Assembly (NCBI GenBank): GCA_965228215.1
Contig: OZ245800.1
Coordinates: forward strand, 62,001-126,000
DNA from: Maricaulis sp965228215
Lineage (GTDB): Bacteria; Pseudomonadota; Alphaproteobacteria; Caulobacterales; Maricaulaceae
Reading direction: 5' to 3'
Length of the DNA: 64,000 nucleotides
The notes under the pieces are model-generated. The model searched no databases and had not been told where the DNA came from. It was given only the letters and a program-made list of their open reading frames with translations. Positions 55,125 to 62,901 of this stretch are shown in pieces (the first letter of the stretch is position 1; each line of letters starts with the position of its first letter). A program made the translations under genes and the position numbers.

Positions 55125-55198
55125 ATGTCTTCCCGTGAAGACACCCCACCATCCACCCAATGCCTTTTCGGGAGCCTCTGCGGCTCCCGATTTTTTTT
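55125..55198 (+). ncRNA. Candidate small RNA with intrinsic terminator
   Basis: Between the CtrA box and a strong terminator there is no gene, so the terminator needs a transcript. The predicted RNA (start approximate) would begin with a hairpin GTCTTC-CCGT-GAAGAC, have a C-rich single strand ACCCCACCATCCACCC able to pair with Shine-Dalgarno sequences, and end in the terminator. No known RNA family recognised. Confidence 0.45.
55169..55198 (+). terminator. Strong Rho-independent terminator without an upstream gene
   Basis: An 8-bp perfect stem (CGGGAGCC / GGCTCCCG) with a 5-nt loop TCTGC followed by A and eight T. The nearest plus-strand gene upstream is the Fe-S photolyase, 2.3 kb away, beyond three minus-strand genes. 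Confidence 0.92.
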
Positions 55199-55255
55199 GC
55201 GCGCGGACCACAGCAGTTTTTGCAGCATAATCGCACCCAAGCGGCAATTCGGGTC

Positions 55256-55285
55256 TTGCGTGTTTGATCCACGCTCTGGTATACG
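55256..55285 (+). promoter_or_regulatory. Predicted promoter of tRNA-Asn
   Basis: TTGCGT (55256-55261) and TATACG (55280-55285) with an 18-bp spacer, ending 25 bp before the tRNA. Confidence 0.45.
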
Positions 55286-55310
55286 CCCGATCTCGCTTGA
55301 GAGAGCGTTT

Positions 55311-55386
55311 TCCCCGGTAGCTCAGTTGGTAGAGCAGCTGACTGTTAATCAGCTTGTCGGCGGTTCGAGCCCGTCCCGGGGAGCCA
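55311..55386 (+). tRNA. tRNA-Asn (GTT)
   Basis: Complete cloverleaf: acceptor TCCCCGG/CCGGGGA, D-arm with AGCTCAGTTGGTAGAGC, anticodon loop CTGTTAA (GTT), T-arm with TTCGAGC, discriminator G and encoded CCA. Confidence 0.97.
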
Positions 55387-55480
55387 TTCTCAAGAAACTC
55401 CCGAACAGAAGACGTGACGCCGTTTGCGAGGACCGGTTCCCGCGACCGCGATCCCGCTGTCTACGCATACCTGCCCGCCC

Positions 55481-55498
55481 CCTCACGCATTCGTGAGG
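55481..55498. promoter_or_regulatory. 7-4-7 inverted repeat upstream of the RND efflux operon
   Basis: CCTCACG-CATT-CGTGAGG is a perfect inverted repeat 69 bp before the adaptor start, followed by an AT-rich TATTAAAT (possible -10). It is a candidate repressor operator; there is no U-run. Confidence 0.4.
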
Positions 55499-55566
55499 AG
55501 TGGCATATTAAATCCTATTGAATTCAGGGCTTTTCGGCACATCTTCCGGCGCGAAGGAGACCATCG

Positions 55567-56688
55567 ATGCGCCGTGCAGCCTTTTTGATCATTGTCCTCA
55601 TTGCGTTCGCCGCAATGACCGTTCTTGTCGCCCTGCGCGTGCTTGCGCCCGAGCCGGAGCGCGGAGGTGGCTGGGGTGGCCGGTCCATCCCGGTTGCGGC
55701 CCATACGGTTCGCGACACGGAATTCGCCGACATAGTCGAAGCGCTGGGCACGGCTCGGGCCGACGAGACAGTGACCATCACGGCGCGCGTGTCCGACACG
55801 ATCTCGGTGCTCAATTTCGACAGTGGCCAGCGGGTCGAGGCCGGCGACATTCTCGTCGAACTCACCGATACCGAGGAAGCCGCCAGCCTGGCGGAGGCTC
55901 GGGCCACGCTGCGTGAAGCCCGGCAGGAATTCGAACGCGTCTCCGGTCTGATCGAGCGCGGTGTCGCGCCGCGTAACCGCCTGGACGAGGTGGAGGCAGG
56001 TGTCGCCCGGGCCCAGGCCCGTGTGCGCTCCATCGAGGCCCAGCTGGCCGACCGCATCGTCCGCGCGCCCTTCTCCGGCGTCGTCGGCCTGCGCGAGGTC
56101 AGCGTCGGCGGCCTCGTGCGGCCCGGTGATGCGATCACCAGTCTCGACGACACCTCCGTGATCAAGCTCGACTTCACAGTGCCGGAACGCTTTCTGGCCT
56201 CCCTGCGCCCGGGACTGCCGGTCGAGGCCGTCACCTCGGCCTATCCCGGAGAGGTGTTCGCCGGCGAGATCGCCCAGGTCGACAGCCGGATTGATCCGGT
56301 GACCCGCGCAGTCACGGTTCGCGCCGAGATCGACAACAGCGATGGACGTCTTCTGCCCGGCCAGCTCATGGCCGTGGAGATCGAACGTGACCGTCGCAAC
56401 TCCCCCGCCGTGCCCGGTTCCGCCATTACGCGCTATCTCGATGACAGTTTCGTCTTTGTCCTGACCGAAGCGGACGGCACCGCCCAGGTCGAACGCCGGC
56501 GCGTCGTACTGGGTCGCCGCGACGGCGGTCTGGTGGAGATCACGGAGGGCCTCAGCGATGGAGAGCTGATCGTGCGCGATGGCGTGCATCGCGTACGCGA
56601 CCGGATGAGCGTCTCCATTACCGAGCGGACCGACCCGACTGCCGGCGTCGCCGCTCCGCTGGGCGCAGGCACGGTGAACGCGCAATGA
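55567..56688 (+). CDS. RND efflux periplasmic adaptor (membrane fusion protein)
   Basis: A 373-residue HlyD/AcrA-type adaptor: N-terminal membrane anchor (residues 3-23), lipoyl half-motif GTARADETVTITARVSD, alpha-hairpin around 100-150, then PFSGVVGLREVSVGGLVRPGD and beta-barrel/membrane-proximal domains. It bridges the pump and an outer-membrane channel. Stop overlaps the pump start by 4 bp. Confidence 0.93.
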   Translation: MRRAAFLIIVLIAFAAMTVLVALRVLAPEPERGGGWGGRSIPVAAHTVRDTEFADIVEALGTARADETVTITARVSDTISVLNFDSGQRVEAGDILVELTDTEEAASLAEARATLREARQEFERVSGLIERGVAPRNRLDEVEAGVARAQARVRSIEAQLADRIVRAPFSGVVGLREVSVGGLVRPGDAITSLDDTSVIKLDFTVPERFLASLRPGLPVEAVTSAYPGEVFAGEIAQVDSRIDPVTRAVTVRAEIDNSDGRLLPGQLMAVEIERDRRNSPAVPGSAITRYLDDSFVFVLTEADGTAQVERRRVVLGRRDGGLVEITEGLSDGELIVRDGVHRVRDRMSVSITERTDPTAGVAAPLGAGTVNAQ

Positions 56689-59600
56689 CCCTCTCCGATA
56701 TTGCCGTCCGCCGCCCCGTTCTCGCCTTCGTTGCCAGCGCCCTGATCGTCGTCTTCGGCGTACTGGGCCTGCGCGACCTGCCGCTGCGTGAACTGCCGGA
56801 TGTCGACCAGCCGATTGTCTCGGTGTCGGCCGCCTACCCTGGCGCCAATGCCGAAGTCGTCGAGAACCGCGTCACCCAGGTCATCGAGGACCAGTTGTCC
56901 GGCATTGATGGGATCGACACGATCACGTCCTCTTCCCGCGACGGCAATGCCAGCGTGTCCATCACCTTCACCCTCGAGCGCGATATCGAGGCCGCTGCCA
57001 ATGATGTACGCGACGCGGTTTCACGGGCCGTCGACCGTCTGCCGCAGGATGTCGAGACGATCGAGGTGCGCAAGCAGGACGGCGATGCCCGTCCCTTCAT
57101 GTGGTACTCGCTGATGTCCGACCGCATGACGTCGGAGGAGCTCTCCGACTACGCCGCGCGCACCATGATCGACCGGTTCAGCGTGATCGACGGCATCGCC
57201 CAGGTCCGCATCGGCGGTGAGCGGCGATACGCGATCCGGATCTGGCTGGATCCGCGCGCTATGGCGGCCCGGGGCATCACCGTCAGCGATATCGAACAGG
57301 CGCTGCGCACCCAGAATGTGGAAGTGCCGGGGGGCTCCGTGGAGACCCCGGACACGCAGATCGTCGTGCGTGTCGAGCGCATTTTCGAGGACCCGGAAAG
57401 CTTCGCCCGCCTGCCTGTCGGTCGCGGTGAGGACGGTCACATCATCCGTCTCGGCGAGATCGCGGAAGTCTCCCGCGAGGCCGAACAGTCCCGCACACTC
57501 TTCCGTGGCAATGGCAATAACATGATCGGGCTGGGTTTTGTCCGGCAGAGCCAGGCCAATTCGGTTGAGGTCGCCGACCGGATCGCGGGCGAGGCCGAGC
57601 GTCTGCGCAATACGCTGCCCGAGGGCATGAGCCTCATCGTGGCCTCTGACGACACCGTTTTCATCGAGGAATCCATCAAGGAGGTCTGGCGCACGCTGCT
57701 GGTGGCCGCGACCCTGGTGGTCTTCGTGATCTACCTCTTCCTGGGCTCGTTCCGTGCCGCCATCATCCCGGCTGCCGTGGTTCCGGTCTGCCTGATCGGC
57801 GTGTTCGCAGCGCTGGCCGCGGCAGGCTTCTCGATCAATATCCTGACGCTGCTCGCCCTTGTGCTGGCGATCGGCCTCGTCGTTGATGATTCCATCGTGG
57901 TGCTGGAAAACATCCAGCGGCGCGTGGACATGGGCGAAGGCCCGGCCCTCGCCTCGCTGCGCGGCGGTCGCCAGGTTTTCTTCGCCGTCATCGCCACGAC
58001 GGCCGTCCTCGTCGCAGTCTTCGTGCCACTGGTCTTCCTGCCGGGCTTTATCGGCCAGCTCTTCACCGAGCTGTCGCTGACCATCGCCGCGGCCGTGATC
58101 ATTTCCAGCTTCGTGGCCCTGACCCTGTCGCCGATGATGGCGTCCAAACTCCTGCGTCCGTCGCGGGAAGCCCGCGGCCCGGCCAAATGGGTGGACGGAC
58201 TCGTGCGCCGCTTGCGCGCCAGCTATCGCAACAGTCTCGAGATCGCGCTGAAGACCCCGTGGATTATCCTGCCGCTGATCGTGGTTTCGATCGGTGGTTC
58301 GGCGACCCTGCTCAACCGCCTGCCGGGCGAGCTCACCCCGCCGGAGGATCGCGGTGGTTTCTTCGGCTTCTTCTCCGGCCCCCAGGGCGCCAGCTTCGAC
58401 TACATGTCCGAACAGGCCGACGAGATCGAGAACATCATGCTCGACTATATCGAGCGCGGCGAACTGCGCCGCGTCCTGGTGGTTTCGCCGGGCTGGGGCG
58501 GATCCGGTTTCAATTCCGGCATCGTCATCGGCACCATGGTGGACTGGGACGAACGCCGTCCGGGCCAAGCGATTGTCGGCGAGATCAATGGACGTTTCTC
58601 CCAGCTGACCGGTGTCCGGGCCTTCGCGTCAATGCGCTCCTCGATCCGGGGCGGCGGCAATGGTGATGACGTGCAATTCGTCATCCTGGGGCCGGACTAC
58701 ACGGCGATCGATGCCGAGGCGGAACGCCTGATCGCGGCCATCCGGCAGGACAATCCCAACCTGTTGCGGGCCCGGAAAAACTACGAACCCACAAGCCCCC
58801 GCCTCGTCGTCGATATCGATCGCGAACGCGCAGCCGCACTGGGCGTGTCGGTGGCGGACATCGGCACCACGCTGCAGACCCATCTGGGATCGCGCCGGGT
58901 TGGCCAGTTCATCGAACGGGGCGAGGCCTACAACGTCATCATGGAGAATCGCCGGGAAGAGCGCGCCAGCGCGCAGGACCTGGAATCCCTCTACGTGTCC
59001 GGACGCGAAAACCGGCTCATCCCGCTGTCCAATCTCGTAACTGTCCGCGAAGTCGGCGAAGCCTCCTCGCGCAATCGCGTGGATCGCCAGCGTGCAATCA
59101 CCGTCTCCGCGACTATTGCCGACGGCTACACGCTGGGCGAGGCCGTGACCTGGCTCGACAACTGGGCCGCCGAGGAATTGGCACCGGACATGGGCACGAC
59201 TTATCTCGGCGGCGCGAAGGAATTCCTCGAAGCCAACCAGGCCCTGCTGTTTGCCTTCGGCATGGCATTGCTGATCGTCTTCCTGGTGCTGGCCGCCCAG
59301 TTCGAGAGCCTGATCCAGCCGTTTATCATCATGCTGACCGTGCCCCTGGCGATCGCCGGCGGTCTGTTCGGCCTGGAAATGATCGGATCAAGCCTGAACA
59401 TCTATTCCCAGATCGGACTGGTCATATTGATCGGACTGGCGGCCAAGAACGGCATCCTGATCGTCGAATTCGCCAATCAATTGCGCGAGGACGGCCAGGA
59501 GCTGGCCACCGCCACGCTGAATGCCGCGACCACGCGTTTCCGCCCGATCCTGATGACAGGCCTGTCGACGGCCATCGGGGCTGCTCCGCTGGTCTTTGCA

Positions 59601-59807
59601 ACGGGACCGGGTTCGGAAAGCCGGATCACGATCGGCGTGGTGATTTTCGCCGGCGTCGCAGTGGCGACAATCTTCACCCTCTTCGTTGTCCCGGTTGCCT
59701 ATGGTGTGCTGGGCCGTTTCACGAAGACGCCCAACTGGATGCGCAACAAGCTGGAAGCCGAGGCGCGCGCGGTTGGCGATGACGGCGTGGAAGTGGCTGC
59801 GGAATAG
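56685..59807 (+). CDS. RND efflux transporter permease
   Basis: A 1040-residue HAE1-type pump with 12 membrane helices in two halves and two large periplasmic loops. The N-terminus IAVRRPVLAFVASALIVVFG is typical; proton-relay aspartates are in LVVDDSIVVLENIQRR in helix 4. The second half has FESLIQPFIIMLTVPLAIAGG and GLAAKNGILIVEFANQ. Likely exports hydrophobic or toxic compounds. No outer-membrane factor follows; TolC at 47284 is a plausible partner. Confidence 0.95.
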   Translation: MTLSDIAVRRPVLAFVASALIVVFGVLGLRDLPLRELPDVDQPIVSVSAAYPGANAEVVENRVTQVIEDQLSGIDGIDTITSSSRDGNASVSITFTLERDIEAAANDVRDAVSRAVDRLPQDVETIEVRKQDGDARPFMWYSLMSDRMTSEELSDYAARTMIDRFSVIDGIAQVRIGGERRYAIRIWLDPRAMAARGITVSDIEQALRTQNVEVPGGSVETPDTQIVVRVERIFEDPESFARLPVGRGEDGHIIRLGEIAEVSREAEQSRTLFRGNGNNMIGLGFVRQSQANSVEVADRIAGEAERLRNTLPEGMSLIVASDDTVFIEESIKEVWRTLLVAATLVVFVIYLFLGSFRAAIIPAAVVPVCLIGVFAALAAAGFSINILTLLALVLAIGLVVDDSIVVLENIQRRVDMGEGPALASLRGGRQVFFAVIATTAVLVAVFVPLVFLPGFIGQLFTELSLTIAAAVIISSFVALTLSPMMASKLLRPSREARGPAKWVDGLVRRLRASYRNSLEIALKTPWIILPLIVVSIGGSATLLNRLPGELTPPEDRGGFFGFFSGPQGASFDYMSEQADEIENIMLDYIERGELRRVLVVSPGWGGSGFNSGIVIGTMVDWDERRPGQAIVGEINGRFSQLTGVRAFASMRSSIRGGGNGDDVQFVILGPDYTAIDAEAERLIAAIRQDNPNLLRARKNYEPTSPRLVVDIDRERAAALGVSVADIGTTLQTHLGSRRVGQFIERGEAYNVIMENRREERASAQDLESLYVSGRENRLIPLSNLVTVREVGEASSRNRVDRQRAITVSATIADGYTLGEAVTWLDNWAAEELAPDMGTTYLGGAKEFLEANQALLFAFGMALLIVFLVLAAQFESLIQPFIIMLTVPLAIAGGLFGLEMIGSSLNIYSQIGLVILIGLAAKNGILIVEFANQLREDGQELATATLNAATTRFRPILMTGLSTAIGAAPLVFATGPGSESRITIGVVIFAGVAVATIFTLFVVPVAYGVLGRFTKTPNWMRNKLEAEARAVGDDGVEVAAE

Positions 59808-59879
59808 TTCACCCGGTGCTCTGGCGCATTCGCCCGGTTTTCCTAAACTCGTCGCGCACCGCGTGACGAGGGGACCGGG

Positions 59880-61571
59880 ATGGGCGAGACCACGCCTGCA
59901 GACCTGCTGATCCAGCCTGCCGATTGTTCGGCGGATATCCTCGTCTGTTCCGAAGCGCTGAGCGTATGGGGCGGGGTCGACCCGGCCACGGGCGAGATTG
60001 TCGACGCCCACCATCCCCAGTTCGGTCAGTCGCTGGCCGGCAAGCTCGTGATGATGCCCAGCTCGCGCGGTTCCTGTACCGGAAGTGCCGTCCTGCTCGG
60101 CCTCGCCCTTGCCGGACAGGCTCCTGCGGGTCTGGTTTTCAGGGAGGCTGAGGACGTGCTGACCCTGGGAGCCCTGATCGCCCACACCATGTTCGACGAG
60201 CCGATCGCCGTGCTGCGCCTCTCCGCGCAAAGTTATGCCGACCTGACCGAACACGACCGGGCGAGCCTGACCGGGTCGCGCCTGCAGGCCGGGTCGCTGG
60301 AGTTAGCGCTCGAGCGGCTGGACCTTTCCGGCGTTGATCTGGCGGCCGACGAAACGCGTTTGCTGGCCGGCGAAGCAGGCGAGGCGGCACGCCTGTCCAT
60401 GGAGACGCTGCGCACGATCGCGGCCCTACAGGGTGCGACACGGCTTGTGCCGGTCTCACGCGTGCATATCGATGGCTGTATCTATGCCAGCCCCGCCAAT
60501 CTGAGCTTCGCCGAGGCGATGAAAGCCCTGGACGCACAGGTGAGCGTTCCGACCACGATGAATGCCATTTCTGTGGACCTGGAGAACTGGCGAAGCCAAT
60601 CCGTCGACACGTCCTTCGGGGAACCGGCCGCGGCGCTCGCCGAGGCCTATCTCGCCATGGGTGCCCGGCCGAGCTTCACCTGTGCGCCCTATCTGCTCGA
60701 GGATCCGCCCGCGAAGGGCGAGGTGATCGGCTGGGCCGAGTCCAATGCGGTGATCTACGCCAACAGCGTTCTGGGTGCACGCTCGAGCAAGCACCCTGAC
60801 TTCCTCGACCTGATGATCGCGATCACCGGTCGGGCACCGGAATCGGGCGTCTATCTAGACGCGGACAGACAGGCGCAGCTTGTCCTCGACGTGGACCTGC
60901 CTGAAGGCAGCGATGAGAGCGTCTGGCCGCTCCTGGGCTGGCTGGCCGGCCGGGCCGCGCCCGACCGCATCCCGCTGCTGCGCGGGCTGGCCGGGCATGA
61001 TCCCGATGCCGACGCCCTGAAAGCGCTCTGCGCGGCGTTCGGGACCACGTCCGGCATGCCCATGCTTCACATTGCAGGTGTGACGCCCGAGGCTGGCGGA
61101 CCGGTGGATCCGGAGCTGCCGCGCCAGACCATCGGCAAGGCACAATTGCGAGAGGCCTGGCGGGCTTTTAATGCCGGTCCTGCCACTGTCGATCTGATCG
61201 CACTGGGCAGCCCACACATGTCGGCCGCGGAATGCCGGGCCTTTGCAGACCTGATGGCAGAGAGCCGGGTGTGTGGTGGCGTCAGCCTGGTGCTGACCAT
61301 CGGGCGACAGGTGAAAGCCGAGCTCCAAGCCGATGGCACCCTCGACCGGCTCGAGGCGTCGGGGGCGCAGGTCTATCCCGATGTGTGCTGGTGCTCGATC
61401 TCGAAACCGCTCTTCCCGAAAAACGCCCGCACCATCCTGACCAATTCAGGCAAATACGCGCATTACGGCCCTGCCCTGACCGGCTGCGAGATGCGGTTTG
61501 CCAGCCTGGCGGATTGCGCGGAGGCTGCACGGACGGGAACGGCGCCGGGCATGCCGGGCTGGCTGGATTGA
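59880..61571 (+). CDS. Aconitase X (fused small and large domains)
   Basis: A 563-residue AcnX-type protein. Residues 1-130 are the swivel (small) domain with DAHHPQFGQSLAGKLVMMPSSRGSCTGSA; residues 140-563 are the catalytic domain, with candidate cluster cysteines in HIDGC (200), TCAPYLLEDPP (268) and DVCWCSISKP (503, 505). Bacterial fused AcnX proteins characterised so far dehydrate cis-3-hydroxy-L-proline. No proline genes lie nearby, so the substrate is open. It starts 72 bp after the RND pump. Confidence 0.85.
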   Translation: MGETTPADLLIQPADCSADILVCSEALSVWGGVDPATGEIVDAHHPQFGQSLAGKLVMMPSSRGSCTGSAVLLGLALAGQAPAGLVFREAEDVLTLGALIAHTMFDEPIAVLRLSAQSYADLTEHDRASLTGSRLQAGSLELALERLDLSGVDLAADETRLLAGEAGEAARLSMETLRTIAALQGATRLVPVSRVHIDGCIYASPANLSFAEAMKALDAQVSVPTTMNAISVDLENWRSQSVDTSFGEPAAALAEAYLAMGARPSFTCAPYLLEDPPAKGEVIGWAESNAVIYANSVLGARSSKHPDFLDLMIAITGRAPESGVYLDADRQAQLVLDVDLPEGSDESVWPLLGWLAGRAAPDRIPLLRGLAGHDPDADALKALCAAFGTTSGMPMLHIAGVTPEAGGPVDPELPRQTIGKAQLREAWRAFNAGPATVDLIALGSPHMSAAECRAFADLMAESRVCGGVSLVLTIGRQVKAELQADGTLDRLEASGAQVYPDVCWCSISKPLFPKNARTILTNSGKYAHYGPALTGCEMRFASLADCAEAARTGTAPGMPGWLD

Positions 61572-61660
61572 ACTGGCAGGGGATCGCGAGAGTCCTGATA
61601 CAGATATGCGGCTTCGCTACAGGCACAGGGCGTTTCCGGCCCAGTTTTATTGCGCGCGAG

Positions 61661-61954
61661 CTAGACCGCGTACAGCACTTCGGATTCTGAGGAATCCAGA
61701 CCGCCCATCTTCGTTTTCAAGCCCTCAGTTTCCACGCCAAGCTTTTCGCGCAGCATGGGCAATAACTTGTCGAGCTCCGGAGCGTGTTCCGCCACCCAGA
61801 TTGACCGGTCTCCGTCCGAGATCACCAGTTGAGCGACGTCATAGACGAGTGTGGGGCGAGACTCGAGTGTGACGGAGGCGACCGAGGACCACGGAATCCT
61901 GACACCGCCGACGAGCTTCGACACTCGAATTTCGCGTGAATTGATCACGAGCAT
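61661..61954 (-). CDS. Small protein of unknown function
   Basis: A 97-residue soluble protein starting MLVINSREIRVSKLVGGVRIPWSSV, preceded by the strong ribosome site GAGGAGAGG. The N-terminal half is beta-rich and ISDGDRSIWVAEHAPELDKLLPMLREKL suggests a final helix; a small PH-like fold is possible. No family recognised. Confidence 0.55.
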   Translation of the reverse strand: MLVINSREIRVSKLVGGVRIPWSSVASVTLESRPTLVYDVAQLVISDGDRSIWVAEHAPELDKLLPMLREKLGVETEGLKTKMGGLDSSESEVLYAV

Positions 61955-62093
61955 TCTCGCCTCTCCTCAACGTCCCAATTACATGGACGGAACCCAATGG
62001 GGCATACTGCAAGGCCTGTCCCGGTCCAGATAGGACCAAGGCTAACCCGTTCGAGCTTGACCGAAAACAGTCCTGAGCGAACTCGATTGGCGC

Positions 62094-62789
62094 TCAGAAA
62101 CGATGCGTTTCCGCTCCACAGCCACAGGCAAAGGCACCGACGATCTCGCCCTCGCTCTCCAGATAATCGAACGTCACCTCCTCGCCCATACCGATCGTTC
62201 GACTGGCGCGCAGGACGGGCCGGTCCGGGTCAGACAGGTCGACCACGCCATTGGCCTCGCAGGAATGATTGACGAAGCGCAGATAGCCGCTGGGTTCCAG
62301 GTGACGGTTGTCGTCCAGCCGCACCGACCAGCGTGATTGCTGCGGCGAGATATCGCCGCGCAACGGGATAATGATCTCCCCCTCCCGGATCGGGGCCCTG
62401 GTCAGCACACCTAGCCCGTGCAGCCGGCTGGGCCGGACATGCAGATTGCGCCGGTATTCGGCCACAAGGTCGGGCGCGGTGTCGAACCCCCAGCTGGCCG
62501 AATCCGGATCCGCCCGGCCGGTCAGCAGCATGGTCTGGTCGTCTTCATCCTCGATGCGGAAACGATAGGCTTCGGCAATCCGCGACTGGCTGCGAACCGT
62601 CTTGCGCTTGAGCACGAAATCGCGCTGATGCCGGTCACGGCCGCGCAGATATTCCGGCATGGCAAAATGATCGACCATCGGAGCCAGCCGGCCCCAGATC
62701 CATCCACCGTCCCTGTTGAGGATCAATCGCCCGAACCGACGGCCGCCCGCGGTTCCCGTCGAGACCAGGAATTCTCCCGCTACAAGCAT
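62094..62789 (-). CDS. SET domain-containing protein
   Basis: A 231-residue protein with a SET domain at about 115-225: NLHVRPSRLHGLGVLTRAPIREGE, YLRFVNHSCEANG and GEEVTFDYLESEGE are the AdoMet and pseudoknot motifs. A post-SET-like CGCG (FACGCGAETH) is present. The first 110 residues form a beta-rich domain of unknown kind. It probably methylates a protein lysine. ATG 62789 follows GGAGGTGGAG. Confidence 0.88.
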   Translation of the reverse strand: MLVAGEFLVSTGTAGGRRFGRLILNRDGGWIWGRLAPMVDHFAMPEYLRGRDRHQRDFVLKRKTVRSQSRIAEAYRFRIEDEDDQTMLLTGRADPDSASWGFDTAPDLVAEYRRNLHVRPSRLHGLGVLTRAPIREGEIIIPLRGDISPQQSRWSVRLDDNRHLEPSGYLRFVNHSCEANGVVDLSDPDRPVLRASRTIGMGEEVTFDYLESEGEIVGAFACGCGAETHRF

Positions 62790-62815
62790 ACTCCACCTCC
62801 GCACACCCGAAACGG

Positions 62816-62831
62816 TTAATACTATCTAAAC
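62816..62831 (-). promoter_or_regulatory. CtrA-like site upstream of the SET gene
   Basis: The minus strand reads TTTA-N7-TTAACC (one mismatch in the first half, full TTAAC in the second), 27 bp before the SET start codon. Weak evidence. Confidence 0.3.
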
Positions 62832-62901
62832 GGGCTATGGCGGCAACATCTAACGCGTAATTGTATATGATCGAAACCAGATGGAACGGGAATCTGGCGA
62901 C

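Noticed and set aside
55125..55496. A 123-residue open frame after the CtrA box
   Set aside because: It runs through a strong terminator and the whole tRNA-Asn, so it cannot be a normal protein gene.
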